Source of the DNA: Lytechinus pictus
Lineage: Eukaryota; Echinodermata; Echinoidea; Temnopleuroida; Toxopneustidae
Direction: 5' to 3'
NCBI RefSeq assembly: GCF_037042905.1
Contig: NC_087261.1
Coordinates: forward strand, 23,890,317 to 23,954,316
Length of the DNA stretch: 64,000 nucleotides
In this document: positions 1-10,892 of the stretch, piece by piece
Numbering within the stretch: position 1 is the stretch's first letter
Layout of the letters: every line of letters starts with the position of its first letter
The notes under the pieces: generated by a model
Seen by the model: only the letters and a program-made list of their open reading frames with translations
Database searches by the model: none
Told to the model about the DNA's origin: nothing
Translations under genes and position numbers: made by a program

Positions 1-235
1 AAAATATATATGATTCATTTTAAAATGTTCTTTATCGAGAAAGGCCACATGTTTTGAATGCTGAATTCTTCTTGGTATCATTGATAATCACTAATAAATA
101 TTTGAAAAGTGTTGGTATTTTAAATCTGATTTGTGCTCTTTTTGTTCAGCTCTCGCTGAAACTATTACTTATTTATTTGCGGAATGCCCTTCACACTCGG
201 TGGTCCTTTACATGATTTCGAAAAAAAATTCTCTC

Positions 236-830
236 TTAAAGGAGAATGAAACCCTTGAAACCAGCTGAATCCATATCAAAGAGAAAAATCAAAGAAACAT
301 ATTGTTGAAAGTTTGAGGAAGATTGAATGAATAATAAGACAGTTATGAGCATTTGAATATTGAGATCACTAATGCCATGTAGTTCCTCCCATTAGCAATG
401 CGACCAAGATCTGTGAAGTCACACACGTACAACTCCCTCATTACTCTAGTACTTATTTCACTTATATTCTCACTTTTATAGAGTCTATCACAAGGTGAGG
501 TTTTTTTCTTATGAGAGGACAAGTACAGAGGTTTCACAACATTATATCATTGATGAATCGTTTGTCATAGGATTAGAATGAGCAAAAAGAGATGTTTTGG
601 GGTATATTTTCAGTGTCCACAAGGGGAGAGTTGTTCATCCGTGACATTATAGATCTTGGTCGCATTGCCAATGGCAGGATCTCCATAGCATTAGTGATCT
701 CGACATTCAAATGCTCATAACTCTTCTATTGCTAGTCATATTTTACTCAAACTTTTGTTGATCTTATTCTTTGATTTTTCTGCTTTCACAAAAGCTAACT
801 TGCTCCAAGAGTTTCATTCTCCTTCAACTA
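236..830. mobile_element. Foldback/MITE with ~200-bp inverted arms
   Basis: The stretch beginning AAGGAGAATGAAAC near 238 returns as its reverse complement ending near 830 (GTTTCATTCTCCTT). The imperfect match continues inward through ATGAGCATTTGAAT (near 347) and GCAATGCGACCAAGATCT (near 396), both repeated inverted near 640-715. There is no coding capacity beyond chance ORFs. The structure is that of a non-autonomous inverted-repeat DNA element. The exact ends and TSD were not resolved. Confidence 0.6.
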
Positions 831-955
831 AAATCAATTTACCTGGTAATTTTGTAGGTGCACATAAATCAGTTGGAAAACAATCTTATTTCAATTTCGA
901 TATCTTTTCAACTTAATGTTTTAAAGATTATTTATCATTCTCATCAAGATGTTTT

Positions 956-1315
956 TAGTCAATTAGTCGCGTAAATTTAGAACTTAAATGGTTCATATTC
1001 ATATTGGTTATGAATTATATGAATTTAACTTTTAATTGTATATTATATAGATATTTACATAGACGTCTCATTGCTTATTCTCGCTGTATTTATAGCATTA
1101 TCTTATATATATATATATATATATATTCAAAGTTCAATGTGATATAATATGCCATATATGACATAAAATGTCTTTCATCGCTGCAATGATGTGTCTGTCA
1201 AACTGAAACACAATGGGTTTTTAGTCAACAAGTCTTGTAAATTTAGAACTTTAATGGTTCATATTCATATTCATATTTTTTTATAAATTATATGAATTTA
1301 ACTTTTAATTGTATT
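956..1315. repeat. Direct repeat pair (~90 bp, spaced ~264 bp)
   Basis: A segment reading GTAAATTTAGAACTT and then ATGGTTCATATTCATATT followed by TATATGAATTTAACTTTTAA occurs at about 956-1043 and again at about 1220-1315. A (TA)n tract at 1104-1126 lies between them. This is a dispersed or tandem repeat remnant; no gene is seen. Confidence 0.6.
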
Positions 1316-1559
1316 TCATTATGTTATCTGTTGTTATCTATTCAATTTTCTTCACCTTTTGATACATCTAGTATATTATTACATTCATCTGTTTCGTTGT
1401 ATTCCATTTCATTTATATTTTATATGGTGTTACTGAAAAAAATGAAAGGTCAAATTAACTTTATCTTCATAATAAAGTTGAGTCTCAGTTGTACTGTCGA
1501 ATGCAATGATTCTGTATTGTATATGTTTGTTTATATCTGCTGGAAATGAGTATGAATTG

Positions 1560-2150
1560 AATCATGTAGAGAGAGTTGCAGTTTCAGGGTTACGTGATCA
1601 AGGTCAAAGTTCATCAAAGGTCATTGAGCTTTATACAAATTTGGGTATCAAAATAAAACAACGAAAAAATATAAAAAATAAGGCTAAGGTTTTGAATTTG
1701 ATAAATTAATAATGAAAGTAAAAATATCAAACGTATATATAAGTGTCGTCAAAATATCGAAACAAAACAAATATCGGATCCATAGTTTAAGGTCATCTTT
1801 AGTCAAAACTTTATCGACTTGAGAAAAAGAAGTAATTTAAGTCAGGATTTTTAATTTTCAAGTAAGCTGTAAAATGATTAGTCAGCATTATGGTAAACAT
1901 TAGTAGAATTGCTTACATGTATCATACAGTAAATGAGTAAACATGTAATCTTAAGTTACTGGGTCAAGGTCAAAGATCATTTCAGATCAATGATGCGAAT
2001 TACTAATTGGTTCATTATTTCAAAGTATATGTAATCCAAGTAAATTAAACTTATATGAGATTTTTTTATTGGCTATCACTGACTATGGATTACAACAACA
2101 AAAAATCCTTGTCAAGGTCAAAGGTCATTCGATGCCAGTATATTAATGAA
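1560..2150. repeat. Diverged satellite-like repeat with AGGTCA half-sites
   Basis: The phrase TCAAGGTCAAAG(G/T/A)TCAT recurs near 1600, 1970 and 2112. The last contains a perfect direct repeat of AGGTCA spaced by one base (2115-2127). It is related in wording to the larger array at 45.2-46.1 kb. No coding region is visible. Confidence 0.5.
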
Positions 2151-2394
2151 TTTAAATAAATGGGTTTCCCTTTCTCTCTTTTTGAAAAAAAAAATCCCCT
2201 ATCTCACATGCAGATGTCAGCACTTGTCCTATATTGCGTAAACTGCAGGTGTGACTGCCTAATAACCCCTCGCCCACAACAAAATGAATGAATAAATAAG
2301 TAAATAAAAGGTAAAAAATATAAATATCGCTATACGTTTTTAAAATGTGAACATTAAAGTAATGTACCAATGTAATTCAGATTTTCATTCTCTT

Positions 2395-2551
2395 GGGACC
2401 CGTTTCATAAAGAGTTCCAACTGTTGTAATTTGGTCATTATAGCAACTACCATGGCAACAGGGCTCAGCACCCAATCAAAATCAAGGTTACCATGGGAGT
2501 TGCCATTATGGCAAAGTTACAACAGCTGTAACGCTTTATGAAACGGGTCCC
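2395..2551. mobile_element. Hairpin MITE, 157 bp
   Basis: It starts GGGACCCGTTTCATAAAG and ends with the exact reverse complement (18/18). The rest of the element is also an imperfect palindrome (CTGTTGTAA, ATAGCAACT and CATGGCAAC have inverted counterparts), so the whole unit can fold into one hairpin. No clear TSD is visible. A single end of the same family (GGGCCCGTTTCAT) is at 38605. Confidence 0.75.
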
Positions 2552-3200
2552 TGGTCTGAGAGTTTCTTTGTAACTTTTCACTGTCTGTTTCTTGGTCTGT
2601 TGATATATTCGTTATTTTGAATATGAACATGATGAATGCGATTGAACTGGCAATAAGACTTTCAACTGGTAATTATTTTTGTTGGTTTGTTTTGTCTAAG
2701 AGACAATTAACGAAAATGACCAATTCACACACGAATGTCGTAACACCCTGTTGTTCATTATAGCAAAACGATATATGCTATAGTAATGCAAGCAATGAAG
2801 ATGATCTAAATTGATCTGGAAAGGGATATTTCAAACAAAGACAGGATATATTCGTTTAAGCAAATCCCCAAAGTCCATGTCATTTTTTTCATTCAATAGA
2901 CTACTATGAATGTGTGTCCCCCCAAAGCTGTTGACATGTATGATGACTGCAATGGATATTAAATACAAATGTTTTTTTTTTTTTTTTATTGAAAAATAAC
3001 AAACTAAAAACGGGCTGAAAATGTTCAGGATTTAATCCTTTTATCGACCTTTTTATTTAATTAACAAAGTTGTAAAGTAAGTGCGCCAATGACATTTAAA
3101 TAGAAATAAACATTACCGAGAGAGGTCGCTAAATATGAAACAATGGCAAACTTGAATCAGCCACTCCACCTTATTAAATTTGAATGTTGGATCACGGATG
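2552..3200. other. Intergenic, no gene seen
   Basis: AT-rich unique sequence with an oligo-T run near 2972-2987. Neither strand has a convincing ORF. Confidence 0.6.
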
Positions 3201-3207
3201 ACATTCG

Positions 3208-3966
3208 TACGGAAGCTTAAAAGTGCCACCGAGATGACGAGATAATTCCTCGTCTTCTCGACTTTTTTGGTCCGAGAAGGCGAGAAAGCGTGATCCGGTA
3301 TCTCGTCTTCTCAGCCTTTTTTTTGTCCAATAAGGCGAGACGGTGAAATTCCAAATCTCGTCTTCTCGACTTCTCGGATACGAGAAGGCGATAAAGCGAG
3401 ATTCCAAACCTCGTCTTCCCGACTTCTCGGGTATGAGCAGATGAGAAGGCGAGATTCCAAATCTCGTCTTCTCCACTTCTCGGGTATGTGAAGATGAGAA
3501 AACGAGATTCCAAATCTCGTCTTCTCGACTTCTCGGGTATGTGAAGGTGAGAAAGCGATTTTCCAAACCTCGTCTTCCCGTTTTCTTGGGTATGTGAAGG
3601 TGAGAAAGCGAGATTCCGAATCTCGTCTTCTCGACTTCTCGGGTATGTGAAGATGAGAAAGCGAGATTCCAAATCTCGTCTTCCCATCTTCTCGGGTATG
3701 TGAAGGTGAGAAAGCGAGATTCCGAATCTTGTCTTCTCGACTTCTAAGGTATGATAAGGTGAGAAAGCGAAATTTTAAATCTCGTCTTCTCGACTTATCG
3801 GGTATGTGAAGATGAGAAAGCGAGATTCCGAATCTCCTCTTCTCGACTTCTAGGGTATGAGAAGGTGAGAAAGCGAGATTCTAAATCTCGTCTTCTCGAC
3901 TTCTCGGGTATGAGAAGATGAGAAAGCGAGATTCCAAATCTCGTCTTCTCGACTTCTCTGCTAAGA
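3208..3966. repeat. Left foldback arm, 53-bp tandem repeats
   Basis: About 13 copies of a 53-bp unit containing CTCGTCTTCTCGACTTCTCG followed by GGTATGTGAAG. Each unit also has an internal palindrome, CGAGATT-spacer-AATCTCG, so it can form both small hairpins and the large foldback. On the minus strand the array reads as long ORFs with recurring SREDEIWNLAF-like peptides. These are a by-product of a stop-free repeat and I do not call them genes. Confidence 0.85.
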
Positions 3967-5090
3967 TGTCCCATAAAATATGGGAGAATCAGGGCCGGAG
4001 AATCACTCACTGGGAGGAATGTCAGAAGATTTTTGAGGGAAATGATATTGGAGGAAGATATATAGGGGGAAAGAGAGGAGTCTGAGGGGGGATGTGCCCT
4101 CCTGGAGAAGCTGAAGAAAAATCGAATGTTCAAACTCAATTCGTGCGATTTGGTGTATACTTTTTGCCAGGATATCATTTAAATTCTGTGACTTTTTCCA
4201 GCATAACATAATGATCAGCCTTGGATTTCTAGGAGGAAAAGACTGTAAAGACAAAAAGCGGAGCGTAAATTGGCGCGGGGTCAACCCTTAAGCTCAGGGG
4301 TTTTAGCAGGCCAGGGGCGGTGGAGCGTCATTCAAAGTGTGGGGGGGAGCACCAACAATGAAGGGCACTTTCCGGGAAAAGGGGGCACCTACAAAGGGAA
4401 ACCAAAGCGAAAATATACATTTTTTTCGGCATTGGTATATACCCCTACATTGAAGTACATTATCAGGGATTACATTACCGTCTAAACATGGCTAGAGGCT
4501 TGTCAGACATAGCAGCAAGTAATGTATGCAAACTGGATTCCTCCACTATTTAATGGAATGCCTCGTTACTAGGTCCCCAGGAAAGAAACATTCATGAATT
4601 TGAATAACTTTGTAAACAGGTCTATTGACCCCGACTAAGCCCCGACTAAGCACGCTTTGGCAATGAATATGAAAACGGTGTAAGTAACTTATAAATTTCA
4701 AGTGGAGGTTTAGCGGAAGAATGAGACCTGCCTATATGGGACTTAGTTTGATGAGTCCGTGGTTGGGTAACTATGTTTGCGTTGTACATACGTAGCAAAT
4801 ATCACAGCAAGAAAATATCACGGATTGTTTTAAACACGTTTCTGAATAAAAATCCCATTCTTTATGTGTTGATAAGGAATGAAAGATATTTAAATATCTA
4901 CCGTATGACCCAGCACAGTTCTCAAACTTTAACCTGACCTGACTTTCAATTTGTGACATTCTAAAAATAAAAAAACACAACAGAACGCTATCTGAGGAAC
5001 CTCCACAAACCCTTCATAAACAAACTTTATGATAAAGTATGTATATCAAATTAAATTAAAAAAAAAAAAAACTTTAGCAGTAATTTCACC
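3967..5090. other. Foldback loop, left part
   Basis: Non-repetitive filler between the foldback arms, including G-rich patches near 4300-4390. ORFs of 60-130 codons on both strands show no recognisable domain. Confidence 0.5.
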
Positions 5091-5520
5091 TGGTAATTGT
5101 CGGTAGAGGGGGCGGGTTGTCCTCGGGGGTGGTTTTCCATGGAGGGGCGGGGATTTTCCTGGGGGGGGGGGGCTAATCTTCCAGGGGGTCATTGTCCTGT
5201 GGGTATTTTTCCGAGGGGGGGGGGGGGTAACTGCCCTGGGGGTGGTTGCTCATGGGGTAGGAGGAATTTCCCAGGGGGTAATTGTCCTTGAGTGTAGTTT
5301 TCCTGGGGGGAGTTGTTGTCCATGGGGGGGAGGTAATTGTCATCGGGGGTGGTTGTCCATTGGGGGTAATTTTCCGTGGGGTAATTGTCCTCAGGGGTGG
5401 GTGTCCATTGTGGGGGGGGTAATTTTCCGGGGCCAATATCTTCCAGGGGGTAATTGTTCTTGTGAGGGGGGGGGGTAATTTGTCGGGGGTTATTGTCCAA
5501 GGGGTAATTGTCCTCGAATC
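5091..5520 (+). repeat. G-rich minisatellite (GGGGGTAATTGTCC-like)
   Basis: More than twenty degenerate units of roughly 17-20 bp built from a G-run plus TAATTGTCC or TGGTTGTCC, all in one orientation. The + strand is therefore extremely G-rich. The many closely spaced G-runs make G-quadruplex formation plausible. The Pro/Asn/Tyr-rich ORFs on the opposite strand are repeat artefacts. Confidence 0.8.
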
Positions 5521-5596
5521 CTTTTTTATGTATAGGAATATGGAACAAAAATATACTGTAACTTTGTACATGTATTTTGTGTGCACTCTTTTGTGC

Positions 5597-6355
5597 AAAA
5601 AGTCGAGAAGACGAGATTTGGAATCTCGCCTTCTCACCTTCTCATACCCTAGAAGTCGAGAAGACGAGATTCGGAATCTCGCTTTCTCATCTTCAAATAC
5701 CCGAGAAGTCGAGAAGACGAGATTTAGAATCTCACTTTCTCACCTTCTCATACCCTAGAAGTCGAGAAGACGAGATTCGGAATCTCGCTTTCTCACCTTC
5801 ACATACCCGAGAAGACGGGAAGACGAGATTTGGAATCTCGCTTTCTCATCTTCACATACCCGAGAAGTCGAGAAGACGAGATTCGGAATCTCGCTTTCTC
5901 ACCTTCACATACCCGAGAAGACGGAAAGACGAGATTTGGAATCTTGCTTTCTCATCTGCTCATACCCGAGAAGTCGAGAAGACGAGGTTTGGAAAATCGC
6001 TTTCTCACCTTCACATACCCGAGAAGTCGAGAAGACGAGATTTGGAATCTCGCTTTCTCATCTTCACATACCCGAGAAGTGGAGAAGACGAGATTTGGAA
6101 TCTCGCCTTCTCATCTACTCATACCCGAGAAGTCGGGAAGACGAGGTTTGGAATCTCGCTTTATCGCCTTCTCGTATCCGAGAAGTCGAGAAGACGAGAT
6201 TTGGAATTTCACCGTCTCGCCTTATTGGACAAAAAAAGGCTGAGAAGACGAGATACCGGATCACGCCTTCTCGCCTTCTCGGACCAAAAAAGTCGAGAAG
6301 AGTCGAGAAGACGAGGAATTATCTCGTCATCTCGGTGGCACTTTTAAGCTTCCGT
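5597..6355. repeat. Right foldback arm, 53-bp tandem repeats
   Basis: Inverted copy of the left arm with the same 53-bp unit (GTCGAGAAGACGAGATT...). Because 53 is not a multiple of 3, each reading frame cycles with a 159-bp, 53-residue period. The units lack stops in all three frames, which gives overlapping long ORFs, the longest 256 codons at 5577-6347. Confidence 0.85.
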
Positions 6356-6362
6356 ACATTCG

Positions 6363-7590
6363 AGTATAAGTTACACTCCTAGTCCTTTGCCAAACCTTTC
6401 GACGGGGTTAAATGACTGTTTATTTGAATGAATGCCTCAATACCAAATAATTCGAGCGAGAAGTACGAGTTGAAACTATTTTGATATTCAGGCCTGCATA
6501 AAAAACTAGACATACCGCTCTTCCCTCTCTCGGGAAAGTGGACCTAACAGCGAAATGCATTTCTAAAAGGCTGACACATTTTTAAAGATATTTGCTTGCA
6601 TACTAAATTAAAAAGTTGCGAAATGAAGGCGTAAGTATTCAAACTGAAATGATAAGTGCTATAAAAACAACAACAATAATAATAAGGATTAATAAACCCG
6701 GGGTTCGATCCCCGACCGCGGCACCTATGCCCGTGATGAAGGCTATATCCTAAATTCAAATAAATGGTAATGCTATACGCATTCTTTGTAACTCGGTGTG
6801 CACTTTTTTTATAAACAAAAAACCGAAATAGGTTTGCAGCGGCCAGGAGTCGGCCACTGGTAGAGTTTCGTGGTGTCGTTTTAAGATTCCCCACTACGTA
6901 ATCGACACGAAGCTGTAACGAGACACATCGGGGAATCCCCTAATGCGTCACGGTGGTGAGATAGTCATTTCTAAGAGACTCTTATTTTCCTTCACGGCGT
7001 CAAATAATGTAATTTGTTTAAATTTGGAGTCGAATCCGACGCAGTAGACATGGTCTTACATAGATCAATGATACAATTGTGTACATATTATTAAATGCTA
7101 CGGCCATACGACAACGACGTACATCTGCAAGAATCGGCTGAAGTTTTTAGTTTTTACAAAATAACGGACATTTGGTCTTTAGCTGCAGACTAGCAGTCAG
7201 TCGCCAAGCACCTGTGTTAATGAGCAAATGAGCAAGATTTATCCAAGTCCTCTCGTGGCTGAATTCATGTCCCTGCAAAATCTCGTGAATTGTGAGACTT
7301 TCTTTCTCAAAGAATTTAACCACTTTCTCCTTGAGTGATATTGATTATTTTTGTACCATGGGCAAGAGTAAATGTTACTCTTTTATATTGGTAATTACTT
7401 TTGAATGAAATATTTTGATAAATAAGTTAATTTTTTACCTTAAAAGTTGCATCAAACAGAATTTTCTTCCTCTGTTTTCACTTGCAAATTGTGCAACATT
7501 TTGTGTTTTAAGCACCAACATTATTTATATCATCAGAAAGTTCAAACTCTATACTTTCTTACAATGTCACTCTTGATATGTGGCATCTGT
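6363..7590. other. Intergenic; tRNA-like B-box fragment
   Basis: Nothing protein-coding is recognised. At about 6698-6722 the + strand has CGGGGTTCGATCCCCG, a perfect T-arm/B-box-like hairpin, followed by CCGCGGCACC. No box A lies about 40-60 bp upstream, so this is at most a SINE or tRNA fragment. Confidence 0.45.
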
Positions 7591-7868
7591 TAGATGGGTC
7601 AGCAGCTAGCTCTTCCCATCAAGATGCAAGACGAGATTTCTGAAATTTCTGAGTAACATAAAATCCAGAGTTTTGATTGGCTGAATAAAGTTTTCAACAC
7701 AACAGGCGCGATTACCACATGGTGAGTGTGACCTTGCAGAGGCCCAGTGAGGGCAACATTGGAATTTGCGTGGGTGTGTGGTCTATATGAACAATCAGAG
7801 CGCAGTATTCTTGTTTTTGAGCTGCTAAATGTACTTGGCCTATGAAAAGCTGGCTGCTGACCCATCTA
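7591..7868. mobile_element. MITE, ~278 bp, TIR TAGATGGGTCAGCAGC
   Basis: It begins TAGATGGGTCAGCAGCTAGCT and ends AGCTGGCTGCTGACCCATCTA, inverted with one mismatch. The interior is non-coding. Single copy in the window; the TSD is not clear. Confidence 0.7.
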
Positions 7869-8713
7869 AAATACATCTTCTTATAAAAATTATATCATAT
7901 TAAAGCTTAGATATTCAGCTTTATCATAATGTAAAAATCCTTTGTGCTCAAACAGAAATTAAGTGTGAAAACAACAACTTTTGTTGCATGAAAAAAATAT
8001 TTTGTTTCATGTTTTAGATCAAAAGTTTTTCCTATATTACAACATCCTTTTAAACATCCAAACACATGACCTGAAAGAATGATTCTTCTTTTTTACGAAG
8101 ATACCAAAAACATGAAATTTGTTCAAAATTTAGAGCAGCAATGGCCGCATAAAAGAGGTGTTTTGGTTCGCACCAAGCTCATTAACTATGCAAAAACCCT
8201 CTAGTCATGAATATCACTTGGATAAAAGAAGTTACTTTTCAGGGCTTGCCGACTGATAGTCTAGATTCTAGACGTCGGTGTACTTGTTATTTCTCTCCCC
8301 TTGCTTCATTCTCCCCTGCGCGCCATCCCCAGTGATCGCGCTATCCCCTCTTTCACGCCCCTCACCAACTAGGATATCGTGGGGCTGTTTTCATTTCGGG
8401 CGTAGAGGTCGAGGATTGTGTTATTGATCAACTGAAAAGCAGAACAGTCCTGGCAAAGGACTAGCCGACTGACTGCTAGCCATCTATTGTTCGTGATCAT
8501 TGCACGTTTTGACGTTGTGGAAAAGTACACAACAAAGGAGGACGTCTGATTCATTATCTATTGTGCCGCACTCATGTAAGGCCTACTCTGCACGGAATGA
8601 ATATTATATGTAATAGCATAGACTATATTCAACTGTTAAACAACTTGCATGGCATATCGTGCCAATTTTGATCGAGCCCTCGTTTCAAGTGTTACTTTGG
8701 AAAATCTGAACAG
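7869..8713. other. Upstream region of HECT gene; no feature proven
   Basis: AT-rich DNA, then a more GC-balanced stretch at 8230-8580 directly upstream of the candidate first exon. A promoter would be expected here if transcription starts locally, but I see no diagnostic TATA or initiator. Confidence 0.35.
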
Positions 8714-8736
8714 GCCTATGGGAGGCAGTGATCCCG

Positions 8737-8864
8737 ATGGAGGAAGAGGATAGAACAAATGAAAATGAAACCAACAACAGTATGGTTGAATTTGACAAAC
8801 TCGAAACAGAATTCAGGGATGCATTTGTACCGGACGCACTTTCCAAGTTATTCGATACTGATGG
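8737..8864 (+). CDS. Candidate 5' exon of HECT gene
   Basis: ATG at 8737 opens 42 codons rich in Glu, Asn and Asp (start MEEEDRTNENETNN, end LSKLFDTDG) and runs into a consensus donor GTAAGT at 8865. The frame is also open upstream to an AG at 8713, so it could be an internal exon starting at 8714. It ends with two bases of a codon (phase 2) whereas the exon at 13294 starts in phase 0, so another exon must lie between, or this exon is spurious. Confidence 0.45.
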
Positions 8865-10821
8865 GTAAGTGATTCGTAATGAGTGGTGGTGAGAAAATTA
8901 AATGCATTTGCTGCTGGTGTTGTTGTAATGATATTGCTAATACTGCTGTTAATTATCATCATGTAGTATGATATAAATAAATTCTTGCTAATTATCAACG
9001 TGTACGTTTTTTTAATCTATAGTTTCATTATAATAGCTCCATGGTTTCATTATGCGTGGTAGTGGTACTGTACATGTCGTTAGTTGTAGTTTTCGTGTAA
9101 TGAGTTTGGTCACAAGTCATGTTAAACATGATGATGGCATGATGATCGTGAATATAACAACAATGATTGTAATTATCATTGTTATATCGTTTTATTATTA
9201 ATATTACTGTTGTCGTTGGTATTATTATTATTATTATAGTCATGGTTATCTTTATTATTCTCCTACTATGAATATCATGCCAATCAAAATCTTACTGATT
9301 TTCAGTTTTGATTTTAAAAAATTATATATATATCTTTTTCATTTCCAGTTACTTTCTTTTTACGAGGTACTTTATTTAAAAATCGTTGATGGTGTTGATG
9401 ATAAACGTGTTCACAGTTTTAAGCAATAAGTGTAAACGTTTTAAAACTTACAATTAAACAATCAAACCGTAACTAACATTGTCTACCAAGTGACTTTTCG
9501 TTACTATGTTTATAAAGTTTAAACAAATATTCATAAAGTTCATTTTTTGTTAAATAATCTTCAATAAATTAAGCATGGTTGTACAACGCCTACTTAGTAG
9601 TTGTACGCGCTGGGAAGTCGAATGTCAAACATTTACCGTCCAAAATGTACATGTACAGTTGCACGGTCAAGAACAAGTTGACGTCACTATAAAAATAAGA
9701 AATCAGTGCATTGCGATTAGTAAATGCTGGTGCAATGCGCGTAGGGCTATCTGGCTAAATGCGTATTGCTGCAGATCAGACGCTCGTTTGTAGGATTTTG
9801 CTTTTTGCTTTTAATAATTATTACTCATTTTCATAGATAAACATAGGGAAAAGCTCGATAATTTTTCGTAAATTCGCCAACTTTCTACGCGTTGTACAAC
9901 ACAAATAGCGAATATTCTTATCCGTGCGTTGGTGCAAGATTTCGCATTCGGTGAAATAAACGAACACTCACCTCGGCTACGCCTCGTTGAATATTTCACC
10001 TTATAAAATGCGAAATATCGCACCCTGGACATTTGAAGAGATGGACGATTAAAGGTAGCAGTATTTTTATCCAATGATGGTTACCGTCACCTGGTTGTTA
10101 GCATTTTAATAACAACATACAGGTGTTGTGACAATAGCAATTACCATGACTAGTCTACCAAGACGTATCTGATCACTTACAGACGGATCAGTTTCACAAG
10201 GTCTTAAATTTGTAGGCTGATATACCCTATTTCAGCATGTGGCTTTCAATCAACATGCTTCATATTTGGAGCAGGGACCTTGAGAAGCAGACGATTTTTG
10301 TGATCTAAAATATTATATTATTCGATCCGGACACTTCCGGACGCACATATGGATCGCAATAACATTGAGAGATACACGATCTACATGCGTTATGCGCCAC
10401 GTATATTTGGAATATCAACTTGGGAAAATGGAATTTCAAATGGTTAACAATCAATGACAAATTTGCCTCTATATTAAAATATGCAGACACTTCCCGAAAT
10501 AACATACACGGAACTAAGATTTTCAAAGGTAAACAAGAACTGCACATCGATTTTCCATGATTTAAGTGATTTGTTATCAATTGCGCATACAATTTGTGAA
10601 GTATAAAGTTCCAATTACGAACAAATACTAAATGTACGTGATTTGTACCTCTTAAACCTTGACTATTGTGATAGTTAAGTATGACCGTATCCTATCTCAT
10701 ACTTAACTATCACAATAGTCTGTAATTACAGACGCTTCTGACGAAGTCTCAATTAAAAGACGAAAGCTAAAGCAAATAATGGTGTCCTGCGTCATCTGTT
10801 GAGTTGGCCTCGCCTCATCTC

Positions 10822-10892
<71 letters not shown>

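Larger units (their letters stand above)
3208..6355. mobile_element. Foldback (TU/FB-like) element, 3.1 kb
   Basis: Two arms of about 750 bp (3208-3966 and 5597-6355) are inverted copies of each other. They begin TACGGAAGCTTAAAAGTG and end with its complement. Each arm is mostly a 53-bp tandem repeat. The flanks carry the same heptamer ACATTCG (3201-3207 and 6356-6362), a likely TSD. This architecture, with tandemly repeated long terminal arms and a non-coding loop, matches foldback elements such as Drosophila FB and sea urchin TU; membership of TU itself is inference. No transposase is encoded. Confidence 0.85.

Noticed and set aside
5173-5637. Pro/Thr/Asn-rich ORF on the minus strand
   Set aside because: Product of the G-rich minisatellite, with no start context or domain.
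5577-6347. 256-codon ORF with SREDEIWNLAF-type repeats
   Set aside because: It is the 53-bp foldback repeat read through; equally long ORFs exist in other frames and on the inverted arm.
3208-6355. CRISPR-like array (regular repeats)
   Set aside because: Repeats are contiguous with no unique spacers; eukaryotic foldback arms.
6698-6722. tRNA gene (CGGGGTTCGATCCCCG T-arm)
   Set aside because: No acceptor, D-arm or box A within the right distance on that strand.
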